A DNA stretch of 64,000 nucleotides from Paenibacillus aurantius (GTDB lineage: Bacteria > Bacillota > Bacilli > Paenibacillales > NBRC-103111). The notes under the pieces were generated by a model. That model saw only the letters and a list, made by a program, of their open reading frames with translations. It had not been told where the DNA came from and made no database searches. The DNA is taken from contig NZ_CP130318.1 of NCBI RefSeq assembly GCF_032268605.1, positions 3,621,001-3,685,000 of the forward strand, read 5' to 3'. Within the stretch, counting starts at the first letter, position 1; every line of letters starts with the position of its first letter. Shown here one piece after another: positions 16,157 to 26,232 of this stretch. A program made the position numbers and the translations under genes.

Positions 16157-17929
16157 TTAGCCTCCTAACGAGGTCTGCTTGCCCTCAAAGAAGCACCAGC
16201 GGTTCTTGCCCAGCTGCTTGGCCCGGTACATCGCCAGATCGGCATGCTTGATCAAATCCTGGGCCTCGTCGCCATGATAAGGATACAAGGCCATTCCGAT
16301 GCTTGTCGACACATAAGCCATGGAGCCTTCCAGCGCGAACGGAGCGCTCACCTGCTCCCGGATTTTTTCCGCTACCGTTTCGGCATCCATCCGTTCGGCA
16401 ATATCCGGAAGAAGGACAATAAACTCGTCTCCTCCGAGGCGGGCCACCGTGTCTCCGGAACGGACGGTTCCCGCCAGCCGATCCGCCACCTCCTGCAGGA
16501 GCTGATCCCCCGCCTCATGCCCGTGTTCATCATTGACGGCTTTGAAGCCGTCCAGGTCCAAGAAGAGAACCCCGAGCTTCCGGGAGGTGCGCTTCGCCTG
16601 AATGAGCGCGAGCTGCAGCCGGTCGCTGAAGAGGGCCCGGTTCGGCAAGCCGGTCAACGCATCGTGAAAAGCCTGGTAGGTGATCTGCTTTTCATACTCC
16701 TTGCGCCTGGTAATATCCTCCACCATCCCTATGAAGAATTCGGGCTCATCGTTAACGCCGCGGACCACCGATACGATGGAATTCCCCCATACCAGTCCCC
16801 CATTCTTATGGAAATACCTCTTCTCCACCTGAAAATGGTCCCGGGTTCCTTCCTTAAGCTCTTGCAGAAGCTCCTGTTCTTTCGTGAGATCCTCCGGGTA
16901 CGTCAGATCGGCCGCGTTCATGCGGCACAGGTCCTCCTCCGGATAGCCGAGAATTTTCTCCATCGCCCGGTTCACTTCGATCGGCCGACGGGTGAGGTCG
17001 ATGCGGGCGATTCCGACCGCCGCAAACTCGAAGACCGTCCGGAATATTCGCTCCTGCCGGACGATCCGGTAGTACAGCCGGCGAATCTCGTACAGCAGGG
17101 TGCCAAGTACGAAGGTCGCGGACAGAATGCTGTTCAGTCTCGCTGCGTACCAGCCCAGGCTGTAACGGCTGCCGGAGAACAGCGTAAGCGTAACATCGAG
17201 CAAGGAGGCCAGCAGAGCCACCGTCAGCCACAGCTGAATGACGGTCCTTCCCCTCATCTGGAAGAGGAGCATTCCAAGAGCCGCCAGGTTGACCGCCCAT
17301 ACCACCGGGCCGACCCCGGAAGTGATCAGGATGTGGAAATTGTCCTTCTGGATGATCCGGGGAAGCCAAGCTTCTCCGGATATCGAGATCCAAGTCAAAA
17401 TGCTTACCAGCAGCAGTGCTCCTCCTACGGATCCCGTCATCAGTCCGATGGCTTGTCTCCTCGAGGCTTGCTTATGCCCGAACCGGCGTTCCACCGCCGC
17501 ATAAAGCCCGATCAGCAGCGGGAACCCTCCGTGCCAGAACACCCATAGCCAGGTGGCCGTTTGGGTCCCTGCCCCGAGAAGCCCGGCCGCCGAGAAAATC
17601 CCCGGAAAGGTCAGAGCATGAGGGATCACGATCAGCGCGTTATAGAGATAAGCGCCAGCAAGGAAAGGCAGAGAAACGGAGCGGGTTACTTGAAATTCGC
17701 TCAGGATTAAATAAGCGGTCAACACTTCACTAAAGAAGACCCCTGTAAGAAAAGCAGGCAGGAACGCCTGGACCTGGGATCCGGCTACCTTCGCATAGGG
17801 CAGGACGACGCCCACCGCAAGAACGAGAATAAGCCCTACGGCCATAGCGGCTCTACGCTGCTTGACCGAGGACGGATAAACGGTAATGCTGAATGAACTT
17901 TCTTCCTGACGGACCGACGGCTTCAACAC
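16157..17929 (-). CDS. Diguanylate cyclase with MASE4 membrane sensor, PAS and GGDEF domains
   Basis: Makes the second messenger c-di-GMP from two GTP. The 590-residue protein starts with a multi-helix membrane module (about 28-275) matching the MASE4 sensor, including YNALIVIPHALTFPG and the WHGGFPL segment. A PAS domain (about 295-410) ends in FFIGMVEDITRRKEYEKQ. The GGDEF domain (about 415-585) has an intact active site RLGGDEF and an inhibitory I-site RSGD exactly five residues before it. It should therefore be catalytically active and feedback-inhibited. No EAL domain is present. It stands alone between two terminators; the signal sensed is unknown. Confidence 0.93.
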   Translation of the reverse strand: MLKPSVRQEESSFSITVYPSSVKQRRAAMAVGLILVLAVGVVLPYAKVAGSQVQAFLPAFLTGVFFSEVLTAYLILSEFQVTRSVSLPFLAGAYLYNALIVIPHALTFPGIFSAAGLLGAGTQTATWLWVFWHGGFPLLIGLYAAVERRFGHKQASRRQAIGLMTGSVGGALLLVSILTWISISGEAWLPRIIQKDNFHILITSGVGPVVWAVNLAALGMLLFQMRGRTVIQLWLTVALLASLLDVTLTLFSGSRYSLGWYAARLNSILSATFVLGTLLYEIRRLYYRIVRQERIFRTVFEFAAVGIARIDLTRRPIEVNRAMEKILGYPEEDLCRMNAADLTYPEDLTKEQELLQELKEGTRDHFQVEKRYFHKNGGLVWGNSIVSVVRGVNDEPEFFIGMVEDITRRKEYEKQITYQAFHDALTGLPNRALFSDRLQLALIQAKRTSRKLGVLFLDLDGFKAVNDEHGHEAGDQLLQEVADRLAGTVRSGDTVARLGGDEFIVLLPDIAERMDAETVAEKIREQVSAPFALEGSMAYVSTSIGMALYPYHGDEAQDLIKHADLAMYRAKQLGKNRWCFFEGKQTSLGG

Positions 17930-18026
17930 TAAATTCCCCCCTGCTTCCTTTATCGTATGACTGCGGTCAAAAGTTTAGGGGGAATTAGAGAAAGGGAAAT
18001 AAGGGAACGGACGGCATGATGGATAG

Positions 18027-18061
18027 AAAAACCCGCCGGCTCACGCAGAGCGGCGGGTTTT
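18027..18061 (-). terminator. Terminator of the glgBCDA operon
   Basis: Strong hairpin (AAAACCCGCCG at 18028-18038 pairing with CGGCGGGTTTT at 18051-18061) with a T-run on the minus strand, 24 nt after the glgA stop. Confidence 0.85.
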
Positions 18062-18084
18062 ATCAAGGTCACGGGAAGGGCTGA

Positions 18085-19521
18085 CTATTCCTTCTGGATC
18101 GACAAGTGGTCGTAAAGAAACTTGTACTGCTTCGCCGCCTGTCCCCAGCCGTAATCCAGCTTGCTGATGTTGGAAATCAGCCGGCTCCATACCTCCGGTT
18201 CCCGGTAATAGCGGATGGCTCTCTGAATGGTAAACAACATCTCATGGGCATTGTAGTTGGCAAACCCGAAACCGGTTCCTTCCCCGGTATACTCGTTGTA
18301 AGGAATAACGGTATCCTTCAGACCTCCCGTTTCTCGTACGATCGGAACCGAGCGGTACCGGAGCGCAATCAGCTGCCCGAGGCCGCAAGGCTCGAATTGG
18401 GAAGGCATGAGGAACATATCGGATGCGGCGTATATTTTACGCGCCAGTTCATCCTGAAAGGTTATGTGGGTGGAAATCTTGTCGGGATGCCGCCAGGCCG
18501 CGTCTTGGAACAGCTGTTCGTATTTCCATTCCCCTGTCCCGAGTACGACGAGCTGGACGTCCTCTTCCAGGATTTCCTCCAGCACATGCTCGATAAGGTC
18601 CAGCCCTTTCTGCTGCACCAGACGGGAAACGATTCCGATCATTGGAGTCGCCGCGCTGACGGGAAGCCCCAGCTCTTCTTGAAGCTTAATTTTGTTCATC
18701 TGCTTCTTGCCGAGCGCGTTGCGGAACTTCACCGGGATGCATGGATCGCTCATCGGATCGTATGCATCGTTATCAATTCCGTTGATGATGCCGTACAGAT
18801 CGGAGCTCCGCATCCGGAGAACGCCGTCCAGGTTCTCTCCGAAGGTAGGGGATTGGATTTCCTCCGCGTACGTCTTGCTTACCGTTGTAATGATATCGGA
18901 ATAGAGGAGCGCGGCCTTCATGCAGCTGCCGCCGCCGTAAAATTCCAACCCATCCGTGGTGAAGTAATCGTCGCCGACCCCGAGAAGATCCTGCAGGAGC
19001 TCGCGGGAGAAATGACCCTGGTATTTCAAATTATGGATCGTGAAGACGGTCCGGATCGGCTGGTAGTACGGATTGTGCCGGTAATGGGCATCCAGGATAA
19101 ACGGAATCAAGCCCGTCTGCCAGTCGTGGCAATGTAGGATCTCCGCATCAAAGCCGAGATGAGGCAGGGCTTCACAAACCGCCCGGGAAAAGAAAACGAA
19201 TCGTTCCGCGTCGTCCCCGTATCCGTATAAGCCTTTTCTCCGGAAATAAAACTCGTTGTCGATGAAATAGTAGTGAATCCCATCGACCTCGAGCTCCTGC
19301 AGACCGCAGTACTGCTCCCGCCAGCCAACATAAACGGAGAAGGTCTTCACGAGCTTCATCTCGCTTCTGAATTTCTCCGGAATATCCTCGTACTTCGGCA
19401 GGATGACCCGAACCTCTACCCCCTGCTCCTGCAAAGCCCGGGGGAGCGAGCCGATGACATCGGCAAGCCCTCCCGATTTGACAAAAGGAACCGCTTCGGA
19501 AGCGGCGAATAACAGCTTCAT
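18085..19521 (-). CDS. glgA: Glycogen synthase GlgA
   Basis: GT5 glycosyltransferase that adds glucose from ADP-glucose to the non-reducing ends of alpha-1,4-glucan. The 478-residue length is usual for the family. Hallmarks: KSGGLADVIGSLPRAL at residues 15-30 (KxGGL ADP-glucose-binding motif), the LHCHDWQTGLIPF segment, and the C-terminal donor-binding MPSQFEPCGLGQLIALRYRSVPIVRETGGL. It is the last gene of glgB-glgC-glgD-glgA, 23 nt after glgD, and is followed by a strong terminator. Confidence 0.97.
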   Translation of the reverse strand: MKLLFAASEAVPFVKSGGLADVIGSLPRALQEQGVEVRVILPKYEDIPEKFRSEMKLVKTFSVYVGWREQYCGLQELEVDGIHYYFIDNEFYFRRKGLYGYGDDAERFVFFSRAVCEALPHLGFDAEILHCHDWQTGLIPFILDAHYRHNPYYQPIRTVFTIHNLKYQGHFSRELLQDLLGVGDDYFTTDGLEFYGGGSCMKAALLYSDIITTVSKTYAEEIQSPTFGENLDGVLRMRSSDLYGIINGIDNDAYDPMSDPCIPVKFRNALGKKQMNKIKLQEELGLPVSAATPMIGIVSRLVQQKGLDLIEHVLEEILEEDVQLVVLGTGEWKYEQLFQDAAWRHPDKISTHITFQDELARKIYAASDMFLMPSQFEPCGLGQLIALRYRSVPIVRETGGLKDTVIPYNEYTGEGTGFGFANYNAHEMLFTIQRAIRYYREPEVWSRLISNISKLDYGWGQAAKQYKFLYDHLSIQKE

Positions 19522-19544
19522 TTCTCTTTTCTCCCCCTTCCCTC

Positions 19545-20654
19545 TTAGATGATTTTCCTCTTAACGGCGATGAACGGCGCTTTTGGATCTCCCTTTAAGA
19601 CCGTATCGTTGCTGACGGTGACATCTTTGTCCAAAATGGCGTTTTCTATGCTGGCCCGCTCGGAAATTTGGCAGTTCTGCATGATGATGCTGTTCTTCAG
19701 ATGAACCCCGCTGCCGACCTTAACACCGCGGAACAGGATGCAGTTCTCCACGGAGCCGTCGATGATGCAGCCGTTCGCGATAAGCGAGTTGCGGACGAAG
19801 GACTTGGGGGTATACTTGGTTGGCGGTTCGTCCTTGACTTTGGTGTAGATGGAGCCCGGCTTGAAGAACAGCTCGTTCCACACATCCGGGTCGAGCAGTT
19901 TCATACTGTGCTGGTAATAGCTTTGGATCGTATTGATGACACCTAGATAGCCCCGGTAGCGGTAGCCATAAATGGTGAGGCGGTCGGTGTTCTTCATGAT
20001 CGCATTACGGACGAAGTGATCGTAGCCTTCGGACAGAGAGGTTTCGACTAGATCGAGAAGCAGCTCCTTTTTCATGACGAAAATTTCCATGGAGATCTTA
20101 TTGCTCTCCGTCCGCCCGAAGTGATCCTGGATGACAGTGACCCGCCCCTCCGAATTGACCTGAATGCGCCGGCATTTGGCCTGGTTCTGATCGTCGTCAT
20201 CCTTATAGACCAGCGTAATGTCCGCTTTGCTTTCTTTGTGGAAATCCACCACATCTTCGAGATTGATATTGCAGACCATGTGGCTGCGGGAGATGACTAC
20301 GTATTCCTGGGAGCTGCGGTAGAAGTAATCCCGGTGCTTATAGAAGTAGAAGAGATCTCCCCTCAGCATTTCCTGAAGCTCTTCCACAGCCGGAGGCAGA
20401 ATAAAAATCCCGTTGCGCTTGCGCGCCAGATCCCATTCACGTCCGGATCCGATGTGATCCATAAGGGAGCGGTATTTGGTATGGGTAAAAACCGCTACAT
20501 TCCGTATCCCCGAATTGACCATGCTGGAGAGAATGAAGTCGATCAGCCGGTATCTTCCCCCGAACGGAACGGAGGCAACGGCGCGGTTATAAGTGAGTTC
20601 TTCCATATCATCGAGTTCATTGACTAAATTGATGACACCCATTACATCTTTCAT
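19545..20654 (-). CDS. glgD: Glucose-1-phosphate adenylyltransferase subunit GlgD
   Basis: Non-catalytic or weakly catalytic partner of GlgC in ADP-glucose pyrophosphorylase of Bacilli; it modulates the GlgC activity. The 369-residue protein keeps the pyrophosphorylase fold (VASVPFGGRYRLIDFILSSMVNSG) but lacks the Gly-rich GGxGxRL nucleotide-binding motif that GlgC has, which is diagnostic of GlgD. A left-handed beta-helix of hexapeptides forms the C-terminal 90 residues (ENCILFRGVKVGSGVHLKNS). The ATG at 20654 follows AAGGAG (20664-20669) by 9 nt and is preferred over the ATG at 20675. It lies 28 nt after glgC. Confidence 0.94.
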   Translation of the reverse strand: MKDVMGVINLVNELDDMEELTYNRAVASVPFGGRYRLIDFILSSMVNSGIRNVAVFTHTKYRSLMDHIGSGREWDLARKRNGIFILPPAVEELQEMLRGDLFYFYKHRDYFYRSSQEYVVISRSHMVCNINLEDVVDFHKESKADITLVYKDDDDQNQAKCRRIQVNSEGRVTVIQDHFGRTESNKISMEIFVMKKELLLDLVETSLSEGYDHFVRNAIMKNTDRLTIYGYRYRGYLGVINTIQSYYQHSMKLLDPDVWNELFFKPGSIYTKVKDEPPTKYTPKSFVRNSLIANGCIIDGSVENCILFRGVKVGSGVHLKNSIIMQNCQISERASIENAILDKDVTVSNDTVLKGDPKAPFIAVKRKII

Positions 20655-20682
20655 GAACAACCGCTCCTTTGACAAATAATGG

Positions 20683-21822
20683 CTAATTCAGCGTTTCAAA
20701 GCTTCCGATCAGAAGGATGTCCTCCTGCTCGTCTTTGGTGCCGCCGATATTACGGCCGTCCTCGATCATGACACCCTCCCCTATGATGGCACGCTGGATC
20801 GTAACATTCTCTCCAATGATCGCGTTCGGCATGATCACGGAGTCCTTGATGACGCTGTTCTTCCCGATTCGGACCCCATAGGAGAGCACGCAGTGTTCAA
20901 TTTCTCCGTGAACCACACAGCCTTCGTTGATCATGGAGCATTTGACCTTCGCTTCCGGGGCGATGAATTGAGCGGGCTGGTTAGGATTAACCGAATAAAT
21001 TCTCCAGGATTTGTCGTTCAAGCTGATTTCCGGATTGGTTTCTAGCAGGTCCATGCTGGCCTCCCAAAGGCTCTGAATGGTTCCCACGTCTTTCCAGTAC
21101 CCTTTAAAGGGGTAAGCCACGACCCGGAGCTCCTCTTTCAGCATCGCGGGGATAATATCCTTGCCAAAATCGTTGTCCGACTCCGGATTGCGCTCATCCT
21201 GCTCGAGGTGGCGCTTCAGAGCTTTCCAGTTGAAAATATAGACGCCCATGGAGGCCAGGTTGCTCTGCGGCTCCTTCGGCTTCTCGGCGAACTCGGTGAT
21301 CCGGTAATCGTCGTCGGTATTCATAATGCCGAACCGGCTGGCTTCCTCCCAAGGGACGGGCATCACCGCTATTGTGGCGTCGGCACGGTTTTTTTTGTGG
21401 TAGGAGAGCATCTTGTCATAATCCATGGTGTAAATATGATCGCCGGAAAGCACAAGCACGTATTCCGGATCGTACTGCTCCACGAAGCTGATGTTCTGGT
21501 AGATGGCGTTGGCGGTCCCGGTATACCACGAGCCTCCGTCCTGCTTCACATAAGGAGGCAGCACGGAAACCCCGCCCTCCTGCCGGTCCAAATCCCAAGG
21601 ACTTCCAATGCCCAGGTAGGCATTCAGGACAAGGGGCTGGTATTGGGTCAGCACCCCGACCGTATCAATGCCTGAGTTCGAGCAGTTGCTTAAAGGGAAA
21701 TCGATGATGCGGTATTTGCCGCCGAAATGAACGGCCGGTTTGGCCAGATTGCTTGTTAAGGCCCCCAAACGTTTCCCTTCGCCACCCGCTAACAGCATGG
21801 CTACCATTTCTTTCTTGTGCAT
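20683..21822 (-). CDS. glgC: Glucose-1-phosphate adenylyltransferase GlgC
   Basis: Makes ADP-glucose from ATP and glucose-1-phosphate, the committed step of glycogen synthesis. In 379 residues, the Gly-rich motif [21 protein letters not shown] sits at the N-terminus, followed by [19 protein letters not shown], the [12 protein letters not shown] loop, and the catalytic FAEKPKEP region. A C-terminal beta-helix is present ([19 protein letters not shown]). Its ATG overlaps the glgB stop by one base (TGATG), so the two are translationally coupled. The catalytic motifs are intact, in contrast to GlgD downstream. Confidence 0.97.
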   Translation of the reverse strand: MHKKEMVAMLLAGGEGKRLGALTSNLAKPAVHFGGKYRIIDFPLSNCSNSGIDTVGVLTQYQPLVLNAYLGIGSPWDLDRQEGGVSVLPPYVKQDGGSWYTGTANAIYQNISFVEQYDPEYVLVLSGDHIYTMDYDKMLSYHKKNRADATIAVMPVPWEEASRFGIMNTDDDYRITEFAEKPKEPQSNLASMGVYIFNWKALKRHLEQDERNPESDNDFGKDIIPAMLKEELRVVAYPFKGYWKDVGTIQSLWEASMDLLETNPEISLNDKSWRIYSVNPNQPAQFIAPEAKVKCSMINEGCVVHGEIEHCVLSYGVRIGKNSVIKDSVIMPNAIIGENVTIQRAIIGEGVMIEDGRNIGGTKDEQEDILLIGSFETLN

Positions 21823-23816
21823 CAGACCGTTCCCCTTTCCTTTTGCGGCTTGGCCGGCTTTGATTTGGTTCTTACTTTGGCGGAAGAAAGCCGGATGGAA
21901 GGCTCTTTGCTCGCCCGGACCGCCGCAATTTTCTTCAGAATGACGACGGCAAGCGGAGGAATGCTCATCTCGATGCTGAATTTCTGGGAATGAAAGGGAA
22001 GGGCCTTAGCATGGAGCACACCGGCGCTGCTTCTCTGTCCCGATCCCCCGAAACGGGCATCGTCGCTGTTAAACACTTCTTCATATTCCCCGCGCGCCGG
22101 CACTCCCATGCGGAATTCATGATAGACTTCCGGAGTGAAGTTGGCCACCACGATGAGGTCATCCTTCCGCTTCTTCCCCCGCCGGATAAACGAGACGATG
22201 CTTTGGCCCGCATTATCGGCGTCGATCCACTCGAATCCGTCCGGGTCATGGTCCCGCTCCCACAGGGCTTCCTGCTCCTTGTAGAAAGTGTTCATCCCCT
22301 TGGAGAAGCCTTGGAATTTCCGGTGCATCTCGTAATCGAGCAGCAGCCAGTCCAACTCCTCCCTGTCTTTCCATTCGGCGAACTGCGCGAATTCTCCTCC
22401 CATGAACATCAGCTTTTTGCCGGGGTGGGTCATCCAGTAGGCATAAAGCAGCCGGTAGTTGGCAAATTTCTTCCAATAATCGCCGGGCATCTTATCAAGC
22501 AGCGACTTCTTACCGTGAACCACCTCATCATGCGACAGCGGCAGAACGAAATTCTCGGTGAAAGCATACATGAGGGAGAACGTGATCAGGTTGTGATGCC
22601 GGGACCGCTGCTCCGGAGGAAGCTTCATGTAGCGGAGCATATCGTTCATCCAGCCCATGTTCCATTTGAAGTTAAACCCAAGTCCTCCCTCATACGTGGG
22701 GGCACTCACGAGCGGAGTATCCGAGGAATCCTCCGCGATCATGAGGGCGTTCGGATGATAGCGGAACACCGTTTCGTTCAGCTTCTTCAGGAAAGCGATC
22801 GCGTTTAGGTCTTCCGTGCTGCCGTCCTCATTGAACGTCCACATGGACTCCGGCTTGTCGAAATTCCGTTGCATCATGGACGCGACCGCATCCACCCGCA
22901 GCCCGTCAATGTGGTAGACCTCCATCCAGAACAAGGCGTTCGAAATGAGGAAGCTCTGTACCTCCGGCTTGCCGAAATCGAAGGTCAAGGTGCCCCAAAG
23001 CGGCTTCTCCGCCCGGTTGGGATCGGCATATTCATAGAGCGGAGAGCCGTCAAAGAGCCGCAGGCCGTGAGCATCCTTGCAGAAGTGTCCGGGCACCCAA
23101 TCGAGCAGCACGCCGATCCCCTTCTCATGGCAGCGGTTGACCAGGTATTGGAACTGCCGTGGAGTCCCGTAGCGGCTCGTCAAGGAATAGTACCCCGTGA
23201 TCTGATAGCCCCAGGACCCGTCATAGGGATGCTCGGAAAGCGGAAGGATCTCGATGTGAGTAAAGCCGGCTTCGACGACATAATCCACGAGACTCTCGGC
23301 CAATTCCTCGTACGTATAGAAATCCTCGATTCCCTTGATCCTCCAGGAGCCCAGGTGAACCTCATAAATATTCATCGGCTTGGAGTAAGGCTTCTGAAGC
23401 CGCTTCTTCCTCTGCCATTCCTTGTCCGTCCATTCAAATCCGTTGAGCTCCGTTACGATGGAGGCGGTATTAGGCCTTACTTCGGAGAAAAAGGCATAGG
23501 GATCGGATTTCAGGATCCGCTCACCCTGCCCGGTATGTATTTCGTACTTGTAGGGGGTTCCTTCTCCGAGTTCCGGGATAAACACCGTCCAAAGGCCGGA
23601 TTCTCCCGCCCTTTCCATCGGATGGGACATTCCGTTCCACCCGTTAAAATCACCCGCAACGCCCACTTGCCTTGCGTTAGGCGCCCATACGGTAAAGCGC
23701 ACTCCCGTCATCCCGTTCCGCTCCGCAAGATGGGCCCCCATCAGCTGGTAGCTTTGAAACAAATTGCCTTGATGATAAAGATATAGATCCGGTTCGTAAA
23801 GCATTTCCCGTTTCAA
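21822..23816 (-). CDS. glgB: 1,4-alpha-glucan branching enzyme GlgB
   Basis: GH13 enzyme that introduces alpha-1,6 branches into glycogen. The assumed start is TTG at 23816, with AAGGAG 11 nt upstream, giving 664 residues; ATG at 23804 is an alternative. The frame continues to 23945, but that extension overlaps the promoter (23871-23899) and abuts the upstream gene's terminator, so it is unlikely to be translated. It has an N-terminal CBM48-like domain ([22 protein letters not shown]), catalytic [12 protein letters not shown] (nucleophile Asp), MIAEDSSD (acid/base Glu) and [14 protein letters not shown] (third acid), and a basic C-terminal tail. It is the first gene of the glg operon. Confidence 0.95.
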   Translation of the reverse strand: MKREMLYEPDLYLYHQGNLFQSYQLMGAHLAERNGMTGVRFTVWAPNARQVGVAGDFNGWNGMSHPMERAGESGLWTVFIPELGEGTPYKYEIHTGQGERILKSDPYAFFSEVRPNTASIVTELNGFEWTDKEWQRKKRLQKPYSKPMNIYEVHLGSWRIKGIEDFYTYEELAESLVDYVVEAGFTHIEILPLSEHPYDGSWGYQITGYYSLTSRYGTPRQFQYLVNRCHEKGIGVLLDWVPGHFCKDAHGLRLFDGSPLYEYADPNRAEKPLWGTLTFDFGKPEVQSFLISNALFWMEVYHIDGLRVDAVASMMQRNFDKPESMWTFNEDGSTEDLNAIAFLKKLNETVFRYHPNALMIAEDSSDTPLVSAPTYEGGLGFNFKWNMGWMNDMLRYMKLPPEQRSRHHNLITFSLMYAFTENFVLPLSHDEVVHGKKSLLDKMPGDYWKKFANYRLLYAYWMTHPGKKLMFMGGEFAQFAEWKDREELDWLLLDYEMHRKFQGFSKGMNTFYKEQEALWERDHDPDGFEWIDADNAGQSIVSFIRRGKKRKDDLIVVANFTPEVYHEFRMGVPARGEYEEVFNSDDARFGGSGQRSSAGVLHAKALPFHSQKFSIEMSIPPLAVVILKKIAAVRASKEPSIRLSSAKVRTKSKPAKPQKERGTV

Positions 23817-23870
23817 AAGACGCACCGCTCCTTGTTCAGCTAATGGACTGTCCTGTAAAGCTTTGGTATT

Positions 23871-23899
23871 ATCATACCCGTCTTTTTTGGGCAGTTCAA
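23871..23899 (-). promoter_or_regulatory. SigA-type promoter of the glgBCDA operon
   Basis: On the minus strand, -35 TTGAAC (23894-23899) and -10 TATGAT (23871-23876) are separated by exactly 17 nt. Transcription would start near 23863, about 47 nt before the chosen glgB start codon. This fixes the operon start between the GH26-like gene's terminator and glgB. Confidence 0.65.
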
Positions 23900-23945
23900 A
23901 TTGTATTACCCCAAAGAAGCCATACTCCAAACACCCCGCCCTCAA

Positions 23946-23980
23946 AAAAGAAAAAACCCGCCGGCGAGCGGCGGGTTTCG
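23946..23980 (-). terminator. Terminator of the GH26-like gene
   Basis: G+C-rich hairpin (ACCCGCCG at 23957-23964 with CGGCGGGT at 23970-23977) and a T-rich tail on the minus strand (23946-23956), 40 nt after the GH26-like stop. Confidence 0.85.
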
Positions 23981-24019
23981 GCTGGAGAAAAGAATTTTGG
24001 CATACCCACGACTAGAGGG

Positions 24020-26014
24020 CTAACGGGTGCTGATTTTCACGGTTCTGGTCCGGTTGTCCCACTCTACCTTGCCCCCGAAGGCTTCCCCGATGAACCGGAC
24101 GGGAGCCATCGTAAAATTGTTGATTAGCTGCACCGGCACTTCGAGAGGCACGACCTCCCCGTTGCGCCTGGCGTTGAGCTGTCCGATCGGCAGCGAGATC
24201 GTGGTCGTCCCTTTGCGGCCCAAGGCGGTCAGGCTCGCCTGGTCCCATTGGACCGTCGCCCCCATCGCCTCAAACACCGCTCTCATGGGTGCAAGGGTGC
24301 TTCCGTTACGGATCACGGGAGGCTGCTCAAACATGCAGTCCTTGCCGTCGAGCTGAATGCTGACCCGCGAGGACAGCGTAATGGACTTAACCGCGGCCTG
24401 CTTCCCGGCTTGGTTAAACACCTGTACCTGGAGGACGGAGCCTTCCGGTACCTCACTAGCCGACAAGCTGATGCCGTAAGGAGGACTGGTCTGGGAGGCA
24501 GCGAGCCGGCCGTTTAACGTGTAGTCGATGCGGCCGATGTAAATATCCGGGATTTTGGCAAAAGGAACGATTCTCGCTTCCTTGCTGAACGAAGCGCTGG
24601 TCTCCGCTTTGACATACCCGACCGGGGCAGCCGGCTCCGCTCCCTGCTCCACTTTGGTGAGGAACGACGGATCGGCGATCAGCTTCTTGTAGAGGTCCAT
24701 CACCGCCGGATTGTCCCGGAGCAGATAGTCGTTCTGGGAATCGCGGGATTTCAGATCCGAATTGAAGTAGGTGATCGCCTTCAGCCGCGGGTACCTCTTC
24801 GGCATTATGGAGTACAGCCGGTCCAGGTTCATCTTCGTCCATTCCGTGAAGGACTCTTCGTTTTTGTGCGTCTTGTGCGCTACCGCCGTCTCGCTTAACA
24901 TGATGGGCTTCCGGTCCGCATATAGACGGTAAAGCTCATCCAGACGCTCTATCGGGCTCGTCCCGAGCATGGGATCGGATTTCTCCCCGTTGCCGTAAGG
25001 CTCCGTATACAAGCTGACGCCTACCCAATCTACGTATTCGTCCCCGGGATAGTAAGCCGCCATCGAATATTTCGGCACATCCCCCGGGCTCCAAACCATG
25101 GCGACATTCGGCGCCTCTTCCTTCATTACCTTGGCCACCAGACGAAACTTCTCGATGTATTTCGCCGGGTCGCCGCTCCAGTTCGTCCAATTCCCGTTCA
25201 TTTCACTGGCAAAACGAAGAAAGATGGGCAGCCCCGTCGATTTGGCATCCCTTGCCCATTGGCGCAGGTACGGCCCGTCCTGCACTACATCAAGTCCTCC
25301 CGTTGGTTCGAAGCCGAACTGGAGAGCGGCTCCTGCAGCTTTGGCATTCCGGGCATATTGCATAGGGAACGGCGCCTTCACGTCAAAGGGCGTATACGCC
25401 AGATACAGGGCATGCTTCTTGCCGTAAATCGATTCGGAACGGGTGAAGTTGTTTCCCATTTGGGGATCGGTTTCTGAATACATGCCGATGTATACGCCCG
25501 ACTCGGGCTCGAACTTGGCTAGTCCTCCCTTGGAAGATCGGGTCATCGAGCTTATTTCCGTTTCGTCGGTCGTCGACACATAGAGATCAAGGGTGGTGCG
25601 GATCTGCTCGGCCCGCATCGTGTCCGCCGCTCCCCAATCCTTGCCGTCCTTCAGCCAATATTCATTCTCCAGCTCGTAATACCGGATGGCTTCGTCATAC
25701 TGCTTAACGGAGTCGTAATACTTGGCCAGGGATTTCGCATAAAGGGCGGCGTTGGTCCACTCGCCGAGTCCGGCGAAATGAGGAATCAGTTCCTTCCAAT
25801 AAGGGACGGCTCCAGCAGGATTCCCGGCCTGTTCCTGTGCCTTGGCGTTAACCTCCATGGTCCACCATTTGTCGGCATGAGCCACCTGAGGGGCCGTGAC
25901 GGAGGTAACGAGCAGGACGGCTGCAGCTGCGGCTGAAAACAGCATTTTGGCGGAGGCGGAACGGTTCTTTCGGGAAGGGGCGGCGGATGGGAGGCGATTA
26001 ACGGTTGGGCTCAT
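24020..26014 (-). CDS. Secreted GH26-like glycoside hydrolase with stalk (copper amine oxidase-like) domain
   Basis: Protein of 664 residues. Signal peptide at about 24-47 (cleavage AHA-DK), then a TPR-like helical region (about 50-125). A TIM-barrel resembling GH26 beta-mannanases (about 165-450) follows, with a probable acid/base Glu271 in ASEMNGNW and nucleophile Glu375 in MLSETA. The usual His before the acid/base (HEMNG) is Ser here, so activity is uncertain. After a beta-sandwich comes a C-terminal copper amine oxidase N-terminal-like ('stalk') domain (about 550-664), which also occurs in the amidase at 45576. The start codon lacks a strong ribosome site. It may act on cell-wall or environmental polysaccharide. 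Confidence 0.75.
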   Translation of the reverse strand: MSPTVNRLPSAAPSRKNRSASAKMLFSAAAAAVLLVTSVTAPQVAHADKWWTMEVNAKAQEQAGNPAGAVPYWKELIPHFAGLGEWTNAALYAKSLAKYYDSVKQYDEAIRYYELENEYWLKDGKDWGAADTMRAEQIRTTLDLYVSTTDETEISSMTRSSKGGLAKFEPESGVYIGMYSETDPQMGNNFTRSESIYGKKHALYLAYTPFDVKAPFPMQYARNAKAAGAALQFGFEPTGGLDVVQDGPYLRQWARDAKSTGLPIFLRFASEMNGNWTNWSGDPAKYIEKFRLVAKVMKEEAPNVAMVWSPGDVPKYSMAAYYPGDEYVDWVGVSLYTEPYGNGEKSDPMLGTSPIERLDELYRLYADRKPIMLSETAVAHKTHKNEESFTEWTKMNLDRLYSIMPKRYPRLKAITYFNSDLKSRDSQNDYLLRDNPAVMDLYKKLIADPSFLTKVEQGAEPAAPVGYVKAETSASFSKEARIVPFAKIPDIYIGRIDYTLNGRLAASQTSPPYGISLSASEVPEGSVLQVQVFNQAGKQAAVKSITLSSRVSIQLDGKDCMFEQPPVIRNGSTLAPMRAVFEAMGATVQWDQASLTALGRKGTTTISLPIGQLNARRNGEVVPLEVPVQLINNFTMAPVRFIGEAFGGKVEWDNRTRTVKISTR

Positions 26015-26232
26015 GGGATTAGGTGTCTTCCTCTCTTGATGTGGATCTTGATCCTTATTTCCTTTTCCTAATTATACCTCTTTCCGCCTTGGTTCACATC
26101 CTATTTCTTCCTTTCGGTGCCGCATTTCCCACAAGAATAGCGGCCCCTTACTCTTTAGGAGAGGCCCCGGTGGATATTCCCTTCCCCGGTGTTGTAGAAT
26201 AGGAGGGACAACCGACGAAGGAAGGTTCTGAC

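Noticed and set aside
16244..17548. A 434-codon frame opposite the GGDEF gene
   Set aside because: It is an antisense shadow of a clear GGDEF/PAS gene in G+C-rich DNA, with no ribosome site.
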